A DNA stretch of 64,000 bases from RPQJ01 sp963846315 (GCA_963846315.1 CAWJVM010000017.1:62001-126000); one strand, 5' to 3'; shown: positions 1-8,749, numbered from the stretch's first letter. Numbers and translations are program-made. The notes: generated by a model from the letters alone, not told the origin.

Positions 1-12
1 AGAGACCCGCCC

Positions 13-1071
13 ATGACTTCGCTGTCGCTGCGCCTGCTCGAGCGGGACCTGCTGCCCGATGCCGTGATCCGCTTCGGCATTCGCCGGCTGCTGGCCGGTC
101 GACTGCGTGACGAGCGCAAGAGCGACGTCGAGGCGCAGCAGGCCAGCCTGATGCGGCTGGTCGAACGGCTGCGCGAGAGTCCGGTCGCGATCGCGACACG
201 CGCGAGGCCAACGAGCAGCACTATGAAGTGCCGACGGCGTTCTTCGAGCAGGTCCTGGGCCGGCACCTGAAGTATTCGTCGTGCTACTACCGTCGCCGGC
301 GTCACCAGCCTCGACGACGCTGAGGCCGCGATGCTCGGACTGACCGTGCGAGCGCGCCCGGCTGCGCGATGGCGAAGACATTCTCGAGCTCGGTTGCGGC
401 TGGGGTTCGCTCACGCTGTGGATGGCGGCACAGCTTTCCCGACGCACGCATCACCGCCGTTTCGAACTCGCGCACGCAAAAGGCCTTCATCGACGCGCGT
501 GCCGCGGAGCGCGGGCTGCGCAACGTCGAAGTGATCACCTGTGACGTCAATGTGCTCGACTTTCCGGCCGGGCGGACGCTTCGACCGCGTGGTCTCGGTC
601 GAGATGTTCGAGCACATGCGCAACTACGAAACGCTGCTGCGCCGCGTCGCCGGGTGGATGCGGCCCGAGGCGACGCTGTTCGTGCACATCTTCACGCACA
701 AGGAGTTCGCCTACCCGTTCGAGGTCACCGGCGCCGGCGACGGGCCGGGTGACTGGATGTCCCGGCACTTCTTCACCGGCGGCATCATGCCGAGCGACGA
801 CCTGCTGCTGTACTTCCAGTCCGACCTGCAGCTGCGCGAGCACTGGCACGTACCCGGCGTGCACTACCAGAAGACGGCCGAGGCGTGGCTCGCGAACATG
901 GACCGGGCCAGGGCTGCGATCCTGCCGCTGCTCGAGTCCACCTACGGCAAGGCCGACGCTGGCAAGTGGTGGGTGTACTGGCGCGTCTTCTTCATGTCCT
1001 GCGCGGAGCTGTGGGGCTACCGCGGCGGCAGCGAATGGCTCGTCTCGCATTACCTGTTCCAGCGCCGCTGA
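13..1071 (+). pseudogene. Cyclopropane-fatty-acyl-phospholipid synthase-like methyltransferase, multiply frameshifted
   Basis: Read across frames, the product is a SAM-dependent methyltransferase of the cyclopropane fatty acid synthase family, which adds a methylene bridge to unsaturated phospholipid acyl chains. The pieces are an N-terminal helical part (from ATG 13), then NEQHYEVP, LKYSSCYY, the SAM loop ILELGCGWGSL, ITAVSNS, RVVSVEMFEHM and the C-terminal 541-1071 segment ending WLVSHYLFQRR. At least five single-base shifts fall near 192, 295, 345, 438 and 570; from 571 on the frame is clean. Motif content is complete, so this is either a decayed gene or, more likely, poor sequence near an assembly end. 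Confidence 0.75.
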
Positions 1072-1114
1072 CCGATTGAAGCCACGCCGCGCGCGTGTCA
1101 GTCTCGCGCCGTGA

Positions 1115-2674
1115 GTGCCCGACTTGCCGCCCGTGTTGTCCAGGTCCCGCGCGCGTCGCCTGTGGCTCGCCGCAGTCGCGTCGGCCGGGCTGGCCGTTGC
1201 AGGCGCGTCGATCGCGCAGTCCGTCACCCCGACACCAGAGCCTGCGGCGGCGGCGCCTCCGGCCGGCACCCGTGCCGACCCCGCGGCCGCCAGCGCGACC
1301 GACGCCTACACGAGTTTCCGCACCGAGTTCGACGCCGGCCGCTACGCCGAGGCCGTGCCGCACGCCGAGCGCGTCCTGCAACTCGCGGAGGCGCAGGCCA
1401 CGACGCCGTCGACCGAGGAAGTGCAGGTCGCGCTGATGAATCTCGGCATGGTCCAGAACCTGTCGGACGATTACGTCGGCGCTGAAGCGACGTACCTGCG
1501 GGTGATCGGATTGATCCAGAGTTCGGGGCGCCCGCTGCATGACCGGCTCGCCCGAGCATACGCCGGCCTCGCGTCCGCCTATCACGACGGCAAGCGGCAC
1601 GACCTCGCCGTGAAGAGTTTCGACCAGGCGATCGCGCTCAAGCGCCGGCACGAAGGCCTGCTGACGGCGCGGCAGGTGCCGCTGATCGAGAAATACATCG
1701 ATTCGCTGACCGAGCTCGGCCGCTACCAGGACGCGCTGCAGGCGCAGAAGTACCTGCTGCGCATCGCGACCCGCGAATACGGGGCGGACAGTCCGAAGCT
1801 CGCGCCGACGCTGGAAGACATCGGCCGCTGGTACGCGAGCATCGGCGCGTACGACCAGTCACGACACACGCTGAAGGAAGCGATCGCGATCGTCGAAGCA
1901 GCCGAGGGACCGGACTCGCCGCGGCTTGTCGGACCGCTGCTTGCGCTCGGCACGTGCAACCGGCTGCAGCTGCTCGATCCCGCGGCGCAACCGCAAACCA
2001 CACCCGACGACGGCCGCGGTTCGATGTTCCAGAACTCCGCGCCGGCGATGCCGACCGGGTATTCGACCGGCATGATGGTGACGGAGGGCGAGCGCGCACT
2101 GCAGCGCGCAGCGGACATCGTCGATCGGGCACCGCAGCCTTCACCCATACAGGCACTCACTGTCCGGACCCAGCTGGGCGACTGGTATCAGTTGCGCAAC
2201 CAGCCGGAGCGGGCAGGTCCGCACTACCAGTTGGCCTGGCGCGCAGCGGCGCAACTGACCGAGAAGCTCGACGGCAGGAGCTACGCGGAAGTCGTCTTCG
2301 GCAAGCCCGTCCTGCTGCACAGGGTCCGTCCCGAGCAATGGAACCGGTACGCACAGCGTCCTCCCACCGAAGTGGAGGTGCGCAACGTGCTGGTCGAGTT
2401 CACGGTCGATGCGCTGGGGCGGCCGGGCGGCGTCAAGCTGCTCGACGATTCAGGCGACGCGAAGCGCGGCGACAGGACGATGGCGTCGATCAAGAGCACG
2501 GCGCGCTACCGGCCGCGATTCGAAAACGGTGCCGCAGTGGCGACACCTGGCGTGCAACTGAGCCAGCCGTGGATACTGCTGTTGCCACCGCCGGCTGCTG
2601 CGCCCGCACCAGGAGACAAGCCAGCCGCACCACCCGCTGATCCAGCGGCACCGCAACCGGGCGAACGGCCCTAG
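1115..2674 (+). CDS. Exported TPR protein with C-terminal TonB-like domain
   Basis: 519 residues from a GTG start. A signal peptide (about 1-34, ending in AGASIAQS) is followed by an Ala/Pro-rich stretch and helical TPR-type repeats over about residues 60-300 (YAEAVPHAERVLQLAE; AEATYLRVI; DLAVKSFDQAIALK). Residues about 420-490 look like a TonB C-terminal fold (VEVRNVLVEFTVDALGRPG ... ARYRPRFENG), and a Pro/Ala tail follows. Likely periplasmic or envelope-attached. TonB_C domains without a TM anchor occur in many proteobacterial TPR proteins of unknown role, so no transport role is claimed. It converges on the sulfotransferase gene and the two stop codons share the tetramer CTAG. Confidence 0.75.
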   Translation: MPDLPPVLSRSRARRLWLAAVASAGLAVAGASIAQSVTPTPEPAAAAPPAGTRADPAAASATDAYTSFRTEFDAGRYAEAVPHAERVLQLAEAQATTPSTEEVQVALMNLGMVQNLSDDYVGAEATYLRVIGLIQSSGRPLHDRLARAYAGLASAYHDGKRHDLAVKSFDQAIALKRRHEGLLTARQVPLIEKYIDSLTELGRYQDALQAQKYLLRIATREYGADSPKLAPTLEDIGRWYASIGAYDQSRHTLKEAIAIVEAAEGPDSPRLVGPLLALGTCNRLQLLDPAAQPQTTPDDGRGSMFQNSAPAMPTGYSTGMMVTEGERALQRAADIVDRAPQPSPIQALTVRTQLGDWYQLRNQPERAGPHYQLAWRAAAQLTEKLDGRSYAEVVFGKPVLLHRVRPEQWNRYAQRPPTEVEVRNVLVEFTVDALGRPGGVKLLDDSGDAKRGDRTMASIKSTARYRPRFENGAAVATPGVQLSQPWILLLPPPAAAPAPGDKPAAPPADPAAPQPGERP

Positions 2675-3366
2675 GCCACCCGCGCGAACAGCCACCCTGC
2701 GGCAGCCGCACCGCCGGCGAGCACGAGCACCGGCACCAGCCATTCGGCAATGCGCAGCCCGATGATCACGCGACGGAAGAAGGCCCGGTCGTTGAGGTGC
2801 GGGAAAGGTTCGTCCGCCGGCACCGGCTGGCCAAGGAACTCGCAGAGCGGCTGCCAGCCTTCTTTGACATCGAATTCGAGCAAGCGCTCCGGCGGCACCG
2901 TGCGCCGGACTTCCTGCAGGTGCGCCTCGTAGATGGCGATCGCCCGCGCGCGATCCCCGAACTGTCCACCGAACCGGCCGTGCCAGATGACGTCATCGTG
3001 CATGCGGCGCGCGGCGCGGGGAAACCACCACGGCAGCACGCGTTGAATGACCCACAGCGTGTCGCGCGTGCTGTCGTACCACGCCGCTGGATCACGGACG
3101 TTCAGCACGATCCTCGCTTGCGGGTACAGCGCCATCAGTTCGCGATAAAACTCGCAGGCCGGCCAGTCGACGACCGCCCGCATGCCGCGAAAGAAGTGTC
3201 GAAAGTCGACGGGCTCGCCGGCCTTCGCGCGCACCCAGAACCGCGGGTGCGAGTAGTGCATGAGTGCCGTCTGCATGTGGTAACACGGCCCAAGCCCCAG
3301 GCGGTGCAACGCCTGGCGCAGCGACGTCGTGCCGCAGCGGCCGAACCCGGCACCGATGACTTGCAG
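2671..3366 (-). CDS. Sulfotransferase family protein
   Basis: A PAPS-dependent sulfotransferase-type fold (Sulfotransf_4-like). The 5'-phosphosulfate loop reads GAGFGRCGTTSL at the N-terminus and is followed by LHRLGLGPCYHM. The 3'-phosphate region has IVLNVRDPAAWYDST. A hydrophobic C-terminal helix (IAEWLVPVLVLAGGAAAAGWLF) suggests membrane attachment, as seen in relatives. No ATG, GTG or TTG lies in frame near the expected N-terminus, so the start is placed at a CTG (3366) directly before VIGAGFG; a lost base is also possible. It is the last gene of the minus-strand run, 22 bases after the lipoprotein stop. Its substrate is unknown. Confidence 0.75.
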   Translation of the reverse strand: MQVIGAGFGRCGTTSLRQALHRLGLGPCYHMQTALMHYSHPRFWVRAKAGEPVDFRHFFRGMRAVVDWPACEFYRELMALYPQARIVLNVRDPAAWYDSTRDTLWVIQRVLPWWFPRAARRMHDDVIWHGRFGGQFGDRARAIAIYEAHLQEVRRTVPPERLLEFDVKEGWQPLCEFLGQPVPADEPFPHLNDRAFFRRVIIGLRIAEWLVPVLVLAGGAAAAGWLFARVA

Positions 3367-3388
3367 TTCGCTGGCGATAGTGCGGCCG

Positions 3389-4091
3389 TCAGTTGCGCGG
3401 TGGGGGCAGCGGCAGTTCCACTTCGCGCGGGACGACCGGCTGAGCCGAGGGCAGCAGCCCGCGTGCGATCGCCTGTTCGCGAAACTCGGCGGCCAGCTTT
3501 GCACCCGCATCGCGCATGGCGAGCCGCGTCGCGGTGGCCAGCGCTTCGTCACCCTTGCCCGGAAACTGGCTGGCCGGTTGCGAGCCGTACCCCGTGAACG
3601 TCCAGCTCTCGGCGAGCTCGCCCTTCGGCGAATACAGCCGGATCGTGTAACGCAGGCTCGCGGCATACGTCGACGTGCCCGAATCCGTTGGCGTCACGAA
3701 GGCGTAGTCCTCGAGCACCGGCTCCAGGACTCCGCGAATCTCGGGATCCGTTGCCGCTGCATCTTGCGGTGACGCGACGGGCACCACGCGGGTGAACATC
3801 GCGTTCAGCACCCGCATGAACCCCGCCGACTGCGCCTTGCCCAGGCCGATGCTGTACTCGCCGCCGCCCGCCTCGCGCTTTTCTTCGTAGACCTTGCTGG
3901 TGAACTCGAGCGGCAAGTGCACGCCGATCACGACCGGGATCCTCTCGATCAACGGCTGCGGAATATCCGACTGGGTCTCGAATTTCGTCGGCGCGCAAGC
4001 AGCGAGCAGGACTGCTCGCCCCGAACACGAACAGGACGCGCAACGAGCGAGCTGCCCGCGGGCTGGAGCGCGATCTGGGGAGGCTACGCAT
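3389..4091 (-). CDS. Conserved lipoprotein, one frameshift in the signal peptide
   Basis: The body (3389-3952 and upstream codons in the same frame) reads VLLAACAPTKFETQSDIP..., a clear lipobox (LAA|C), but this frame has no start. The preceding signal-peptide n-region MRSLPRSRSSPRAARSLRVLF begins at ATG 4091 in another frame, so one base is off near 4010-4020. The mature part has IPVVIGVHLPLEFTSKVYEEKRE and IRLYSPKGELAESWTFTGYG, resembling auxiliary lipoproteins that carry a CsgG/LptE-like small domain; I do not recognise a named family. ATG 4091 sits 17 bases after the stop of the first VWA gene, so it belongs to the same operon. Confidence 0.65.
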
Positions 4092-4108
4092 GCGCGCCAA
4101 GATACACC

Positions 4109-5116
4109 TCACCGCCGGTAACTGGCAGGCTCGTTCAAGCCGACGAACGTGCCGCCGTTGCGCGCGCACAGCACGCGCATCAAGGTTGAAAAGCGCACGC
4201 TGGTGTACTGCGGCGCGTCCGGACGCACCGGGAAGGCGAGCGCGTGGATGCGGACCCGTCGTTGCCCGGTGCGTTCTTCGCGATTGAGCAGATCGACCGT
4301 CTTCACGACCGAGTCGACCGAGGTGCCGGTGAATTCATCGCCCAGCACGTACAGGCTGATACGCCGGCCCGAGCTGTAGTACGTCTGGATCGCCTCGACG
4401 ATGCCCTCGACCGGACTCGAATTGCTGAACGGGAACCAGTCGCGCAGCCGGTCGAGCACCAGCTTGCGCTGTGCGGGAGTGTCGGGCAGCCAGCGTCCGC
4501 GATACGACGGGTACATGTAGGTGCCCTCGTCGCTCATGACCTGCCAGCCCTTCACCTGTGGGTAGGCGTCGAGCACCTCCTGCATCTTGCGCAGCATCAA
4601 CGGCCAGGCGTAGTTGGCCATCGAACCCGACGTGTCGATGATGAAGATGATGTATTCGCTGTCGACGGGCAGGCCGGCGACGGCATCGTTCGGCGCGCGC
4701 CGATACTGCGCGCCCAGCACCTTCTTCATCTCTTCGGTGAGCTGCTGCTGCGCCGAGACCAGCTGGCCCTGCAGCTTGTTCGCCACCTCGGCGTCCTGGT
4801 CGCTCGCCTTGTACTGGCCCTTGACGTCGCTCAGGTCCCCGCGCAGCCGCGCGAGTTTCTGCTTCACCTCCGACAGCTGCTGCTCGCGCTCAGTGAGGTC
4901 GCGATTGAGGATCTCGGTCTGGCCACGGATGTCGTAGCGTTCTTCCTGCAGCTTGAGCAACCGCCCCTCGAGATCGAGCCGCGATTTCTCCAGCGCCGCG
5001 GGTTCGCCGAACTTGCTCAGCATGAACAGCAGGATGATGGCGCCGAAGGCGCAACAGATCGTGTCCAGGAAGGACATGCTGAACACTTCGAAGTCGCGTG
5101 AGCGCCGGCTTCTCAT
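4109..5116 (-). CDS. Membrane-anchored VWA-domain protein A
   Basis: 335 residues. A short basic N-terminus leads into one TM segment (about 14-35: FSMSFLDTICCAFGAIILLFML) carrying Asp18 near its start. A long coiled coil follows (about 38-135, rich in E, Q, K, L). A von Willebrand factor A domain from about 152 has the MIDAS signature DTSGS (161-165) and later YVLGDEFTG. Topology is predicted N-in with VWA in the periplasm. The TM with its early Asp resembles the proton-channel helix of ExbD/TolR/MotB, with VWA replacing the usual peptidoglycan-binding or periplasmic domain. The start overlaps the stop of the paralogous gene upstream (ATGA). It is paralogous to the protein encoded at 5113-6213. 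Confidence 0.8.
   Translation of the reverse strand: MRSRRSRDFEVFSMSFLDTICCAFGAIILLFMLSKFGEPAALEKSRLDLEGRLLKLQEERYDIRGQTEILNRDLTEREQQLSEVKQKLARLRGDLSDVKGQYKASDQDAEVANKLQGQLVSAQQQLTEEMKKVLGAQYRRAPNDAVAGLPVDSEYIIFIIDTSGSMANYAWPLMLRKMQEVLDAYPQVKGWQVMSDEGTYMYPSYRGRWLPDTPAQRKLVLDRLRDWFPFSNSSPVEGIVEAIQTYYSSGRRISLYVLGDEFTGTSVDSVVKTVDLLNREERTGQRRVRIHALAFPVRPDAPQYTSVRFSTLMRVLCARNGGTFVGLNEPASYRR
5055..5083. repeat. 29-bp direct repeat, copy 1 (VWA anchor coding)
   Basis: This stretch is identical to 6155-6183. It encodes the shared MSFLDTIC anchor segment of the two VWA paralogs and marks either a recent duplication or strong constraint. Confidence 0.85.
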
Positions 5117-6213
5117 GGCCAGTCCCTGGCCGGCATCAGGAACGAGCCGTTGGTGCGGCGCGCAAGGGCCCAGAACGCAGCAGGTGCCGCGGGATCTCCC
5201 TCCATCGGCATCAGGATCACGTTCGCGGGCACGCGGTTGGGATACTTGCCCAGCGCCCGCTCGAACAGCTTCAGGCGTCCGTCACCATCGATCGTCTTGC
5301 GGATCGCCGGGGGCGTGGCGCCTTGCGTCGGCAAGCCGTCGGTGACGATGAAGACGTTGTCGGGAGCGGGGCTCAAGGAATTCATCAGCGTGAACGCATT
5401 CTCGAGACTGGTGCCGTCCGCGGGCACCGTGCGTCGCAGGTTCGCGACGACGTCGGTCAGCGCCTGTGCATCGCCGCCGTCGAGCCAGCGTCCCGTGCTG
5501 CCGGGCACCACCGGCCACGCCTTGACGTTGAACGCAAGCACCTGGAATTTCGACTTGGCCGGAACCTGCGTGATGAGCCAGTCGACGGTCGCCACGGTAC
5601 GCCGCCACTTCTCGGACATCATCCGGCGCGTCTCCGACATGTTGCGCAGCCGGATCACGTTGACGACCGTTTCGTCCAGCATGCTCGCCGAGACGTCGAC
5701 GAGAATGACGATGCGCTCGCCGCCGAGCTTGAGCCCGCTCAGGTACTGCCGATCGCCGGTGCCGACGAAGCCCTTCACGCGGTTGCCCGGCTTGCCCGGG
5801 TCCGGCGTGCCCGCGACGAGCCGCTTTTTCTCCTCGTCGATCTGCTTCAGGTCGGCCTTGAGCTTCTCGATCGCCTCGCGGCGGGAAATGGTCGTCTTGT
5901 CCGCGTCGGCGAGCTGTTCCCTGGTCTTCGCTGTTTCCTGCAGCACGCGGTCGGACAGGCCTTCCGCGCGCTCGGCCTCGGTCGTCGTGGTCTTCATGCT
6001 GTTGCGAAGCACGACGAGGTCGGCGTAGCCCTGCAGCACTTCTTCCTCGAGCTTGTTCACCTCGGCGCGCAGCTCGGAGTCGTGCGCCTTGAAGGCCTTG
6101 TTGCCCTGGGCATTCAGGATCATGTACAGCAGCACGATCGCGCCGAACGCGCAGCAGATCGTGTCCAGGAAGGACATGCTGAAGATGTCGAACTTTTTTC
6201 TACGACGCGCCAT
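5113..6213 (-). CDS. Membrane-anchored VWA-domain protein B
   Basis: 366 residues with the same plan as its neighbour: basic N-terminus MARRRKKFD, TM helix with Asp17 (FSMSFLDTICCAFGAIVLLYM), coiled coil about 36-135, a linker, then a VWA domain with MIDAS DVSAS from Asp173, a DGTSLENA segment and FIVTDGLPTQG. The TM blocks of the two paralogs are nearly identical at protein level and share 29 identical bases. Two non-identical VWA subunits beside one TolQ/MotA-like gene suggest a heteromeric stator B pair. It overlaps the FHA gene upstream by 14 bases and the next gene by 4. VWA domains commonly bind protein ligands through a metal; the ligand here is unknown. Confidence 0.8.
   Translation of the reverse strand: MARRRKKFDIFSMSFLDTICCAFGAIVLLYMILNAQGNKAFKAHDSELRAEVNKLEEEVLQGYADLVVLRNSMKTTTTEAERAEGLSDRVLQETAKTREQLADADKTTISRREAIEKLKADLKQIDEEKKRLVAGTPDPGKPGNRVKGFVGTGDRQYLSGLKLGGERIVILVDVSASMLDETVVNVIRLRNMSETRRMMSEKWRRTVATVDWLITQVPAKSKFQVLAFNVKAWPVVPGSTGRWLDGGDAQALTDVVANLRRTVPADGTSLENAFTLMNSLSPAPDNVFIVTDGLPTQGATPPAIRKTIDGDGRLKLFERALGKYPNRVPANVILMPMEGDPAAPAAFWALARRTNGSFLMPARDWP
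6155..6183. repeat. 29-bp direct repeat, copy 2 (VWA anchor coding)
   Basis: Identical to 5055-5083 and lying in the matching position of the paralogous gene, 1.1 kb away in direct orientation. Confidence 0.85.
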
Positions 6214-7603
6214 GGTCCGGCAGCACGCGGATCAGTTCGAGCGCGACGCCTGGTGCGCCGAGCCGTAACACATCACCGACTTTCAGCGCGACGTGACCGC
6301 CGACCCGCTCGTCATTGACGAACGTGCCGTACGTGCTGTGGTCGGCGACGACGGACTGGCCATCGCGGCGCTCCAGGGTGCAATGCGACCGGGAAACGCC
6401 CGCGATCCCCGCCGGCAACGTCAACGCGCGGGCGCCCGCACCGACCGACCATCCCAATGTCAATGGCGTCGACGAAATCGGCCAGGCGCGACCGTTGAAC
6501 AGCACATGCGTCGGGACCGCTTCGGCAGGCACAGCCGCTGACTGGGGGGTCGGATCGTCGGCGACCGCCGCATCGGCCAGCGGCAAGCGATGCACGAGCG
6601 CAAGCGCGTCGGCCGAACGGACGATGGCAGCCGCGGACTTCAACGCACCCGTAGCCGCGGCACCCGGCGCGAGCTCGACCATCACGCAATCGCGCAGGTC
6701 CGTGAGCCGAGCCACGAGGCCGGGAAAGGCGGCGATGCGCGGCGAGAAGCACAGGTGCATCAGAGCACCGGGCGGACGCGCGGACTGCACCAGGCGCAGG
6801 ACCTCGGCCGTGAGCGCCTCGACGGCGTCGACGACCTTCGCGCGCGAAAGGCGGATGCGGTACGACGTCGCGCCGAATTCGATCTCGACTTCCGTCTCGT
6901 CAGCCGCGGCAAGCGCCTGCAACCAGGCCGGCAGCAGGTCGTGCAGGCGTTGCTCGGTCGCCGCCTGGTGCAGCGGATCGAAGCGGGTCTCACGGACGAA
7001 AGTCGTCGCAATGGTCGCGGCAACCGCCTGCCGGAACGCGAGCTGGCCCGCACCGGGCAACAGTTCGTAGCGCGTGCGACGCAGCGTCCCGTCGGCGCGC
7101 GACGTCTCGAGCAACGTGGCGGCCACCTGGTGCAGCTGCAGGTCGAGATGCAGCATGCACGGCGCAGGCGCGACGGTCGACGCCGCGGCGAGGCCGGCAT
7201 CCACCAGGCCGCGCACGACGACGCCACATTCGTTCGCAATGCCGACCAGCAGCCCGAGCTGCTCGCGCGTGTAACCGGACGGCACGGCAAGCAGCAACTC
7301 GCGATCGCCTGCGCGCAACTCCGGGTCCAGCACCGCTGCCAGGTGCGCATGCGCGAGATCCGCCGCCGTGGCGAAGCCGCGGGTCGACCAGGGCAGTGGC
7401 TCGAGACCGAGCGTCTGCCAGAACCGGTTCTGCGAGTGCAGCGGGGCAACCCGGTGGCGGCGTGCGGCTTCGGCCCCGACGTGAACGCGGCCCTCGTGCA
7501 GCAACGCGAACCCCGGGCTTTCCTCGCCCACGATCACGGGCACGCCGTCCGCGCCCGTTCGCGCGAGCAGCAATCCGGTGTCGTTGATTTCGACGGCGAG
7601 CAT
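6200..7603 (-). CDS. FHA-domain protein with ASKHA-like N-terminal region
   Basis: 467 residues, no signal peptide, probably cytoplasmic. The N-terminal two thirds begin MLAVEINDTGLLLAR and contain LLLAVPSGYTREQL and CMLHLDLQLHQVAATLLE, which look like phosphate-loop strands of the actin/Hsp70 (ASKHA) fold; that assignment is tentative. Residues about 380-460 form an FHA domain with the phospho-Thr binding pattern (GVSRSHCTLERR, then TYGTFVNDERV and GDVLRLG). FHA domains read phosphothreonine, and the operon also encodes a Ser/Thr kinase, so it may be a kinase-controlled partner of the envelope machine. ATG 7603 has AGGA just upstream, 16 bases after the channel gene. Confidence 0.75.
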   Translation of the reverse strand: MLAVEINDTGLLLARTGADGVPVIVGEESPGFALLHEGRVHVGAEAARRHRVAPLHSQNRFWQTLGLEPLPWSTRGFATAADLAHAHLAAVLDPELRAGDRELLLAVPSGYTREQLGLLVGIANECGVVVRGLVDAGLAAASTVAPAPCMLHLDLQLHQVAATLLETSRADGTLRRTRYELLPGAGQLAFRQAVAATIATTFVRETRFDPLHQAATEQRLHDLLPAWLQALAAADETEVEIEFGATSYRIRLSRAKVVDAVEALTAEVLRLVQSARPPGALMHLCFSPRIAAFPGLVARLTDLRDCVMVELAPGAAATGALKSAAAIVRSADALALVHRLPLADAAVADDPTPQSAAVPAEAVPTHVLFNGRAWPISSTPLTLGWSVGAGARALTLPAGIAGVSRSHCTLERRDGQSVVADHSTYGTFVNDERVGGHVALKVGDVLRLGAPGVALELIRVLPDHGAS

Positions 7604-7619
7604 TCCTGGCGTCCGCCGT

Positions 7620-8417
7620 TCAGCGGACCATCATCTGTCGCACGACGTTCTCGTCGAGGAACGCCTCGGTGTCGAGCACCGCCCGCTCCTGGCGCAGCTG
7701 GATCTGGTGCAGCATGAACATCACCAGGATGCTCAGGCCCAGTGCGACCAGGGTCGAGTTGAACGCGATGCCGAGGCCCGCCACGACGCCGGACACGTCG
7801 CCCTCGACGGCCTTGTGCGCCTGCTGCAATGCCTCACCGATGCCGCGCACGGTGCCGATGAAGCCGATGGCAGGAATTGCCCAGGCGACGTAGCGCACCA
7901 TCGCGAGCTCCGCATCGAGCCGGCCGAACTCGAGTTCGCAGGTGTCGTGAATCGCCGACGACACGTCCTGGATGTTGCGCGTGGCGCCGAACCGGTGCAG
8001 GCCGCTCATCAGCGCGCGTGGCAGCAGTTCATGGCGCATGTCGTCGGGCAGCGCTTCGACTTGCCGGGCGTAATCGCGCGAGTCCTCGGGCAGGATCTTC
8101 ATGCCTTCCGGCAGGCGCAACAGGTCGGCGCCCAGCAGCTGCTGGCCGCGCCGCAGCGAGAAACCCTTGTACCCCATGATCGCGACAGACCACAGCGCGA
8201 GCATGAAGCAGACCTCCTGCTCGTAATCCTTGATGATGATGTAGAAGTTGCGCGCTGGGGCGAAGCTGGGATCCTTCGCCATGGCGACTGCATCCGCGGC
8301 GGCGGCGGCGGCGGCCTGCGGGCGCACGATGGTGGCGTAAAAGCCCTGCACGATGATCACGATGACGATCAGCGAAAAGACTTCGAACATGAACTCACTG
8401 GTCTTGAACTTCTTCAT
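7620..8417 (-). CDS. MotA/TolQ/ExbB-family proton-channel-like protein
   Basis: 265 residues from ATG 8417; a TTG at 8441 overlapping the upstream stop (TTGA) would add eight. Four TM regions are visible: about 10-30, one near VCFMLALWSVAIMGY, and the conserved TM3-TM4 pair AIPAIGFIGTVRGIGEAL and VVAGLGIAFNSTLVALGLS. The latter pair is the family signature of TolQ, ExbB and MotA, whose pentamers surround a dimer of single-TM partners and turn proton flow into rotation. The neighbouring single-TM partners here are the two VWA proteins. No exbD, tolR or motB gene is present. A long cytoplasmic loop separates TM2 and TM3, as in TolQ/ExbB. Confidence 0.85.
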   Translation of the reverse strand: MKKFKTSEFMFEVFSLIVIVIIVQGFYATIVRPQAAAAAAADAVAMAKDPSFAPARNFYIIIKDYEQEVCFMLALWSVAIMGYKGFSLRRGQQLLGADLLRLPEGMKILPEDSRDYARQVEALPDDMRHELLPRALMSGLHRFGATRNIQDVSSAIHDTCELEFGRLDAELAMVRYVAWAIPAIGFIGTVRGIGEALQQAHKAVEGDVSGVVAGLGIAFNSTLVALGLSILVMFMLHQIQLRQERAVLDTEAFLDENVVRQMMVR

Positions 8418-8437
8418 GGTGCGCTGGGGCCTGCGGT

Positions 8438-8749
8438 TCAAATGTCGACGGGAAAAGCGACGTCGAAATCGGGGCGGACTTTTTCGGTGGGTTCGAAACG
8501 TTGTGGCGAGCCTTTCGCGGCAACGGGCTTGGCGACAGGCGCTTCCGCACCCGTCTTTGCCGCAGCAGCCTGGTCGTCACCACCCGCCTCTGCGCCAGCA
8601 GCGGGTGCCGTTGCCGCAGGACCCGCCGCGGCGGGCGTCGGCTCGGGCAGATTCTGCTGCGCCAACGCGAGGCCGGCCGCCAGGATCGTCAAGCCGATCA
8701 GCGGTGCCAGCGACACGGGGGTTGAGCGTCGTTCTCTTTTATTCGGCAT
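8438..8749 (-). CDS. Small exported or membrane-anchored protein with PVDI tail
   Basis: 103 residues from ATG 8749, chosen because it precedes a basic n-region (MPNKRERRS) and a signal or anchor helix (LAPLIGLTILAAGLALA); an in-frame start 63 bases upstream lies inside the previous gene. The middle is Ala/Pro/Gly-rich and disordered. The acidic-aromatic tail (RFEPTEKVRPDFDVAFPVDI) looks like a docking peptide. Its start overlaps the end of the FGE gene by 11 bases and its stop overlaps the possible TTG start of the channel gene. No named family is recognised; position suggests an accessory subunit of the channel/VWA assembly. Confidence 0.65.
   Translation of the reverse strand: MPNKRERRSTPVSLAPLIGLTILAAGLALAQQNLPEPTPAAAGPAATAPAAGAEAGGDDQAAAAKTGAEAPVAKPVAAKGSPQRFEPTEKVRPDFDVAFPVDI

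Noticed and set aside
302..1269. Long open frames on the minus strand opposite the methyltransferase and TPR genes
   Set aside because: They are Arg/Pro/Ala-rich shadows of high-GC genes with no motifs; the sense-strand frames hold recognisable protein families.
4244..6318. Plus-strand frames of 285 and 406 codons opposite the VWA genes
   Set aside because: Composition typical of antisense frames (His, Arg, Asp-rich), no start context, and the minus-strand genes are clearly real.
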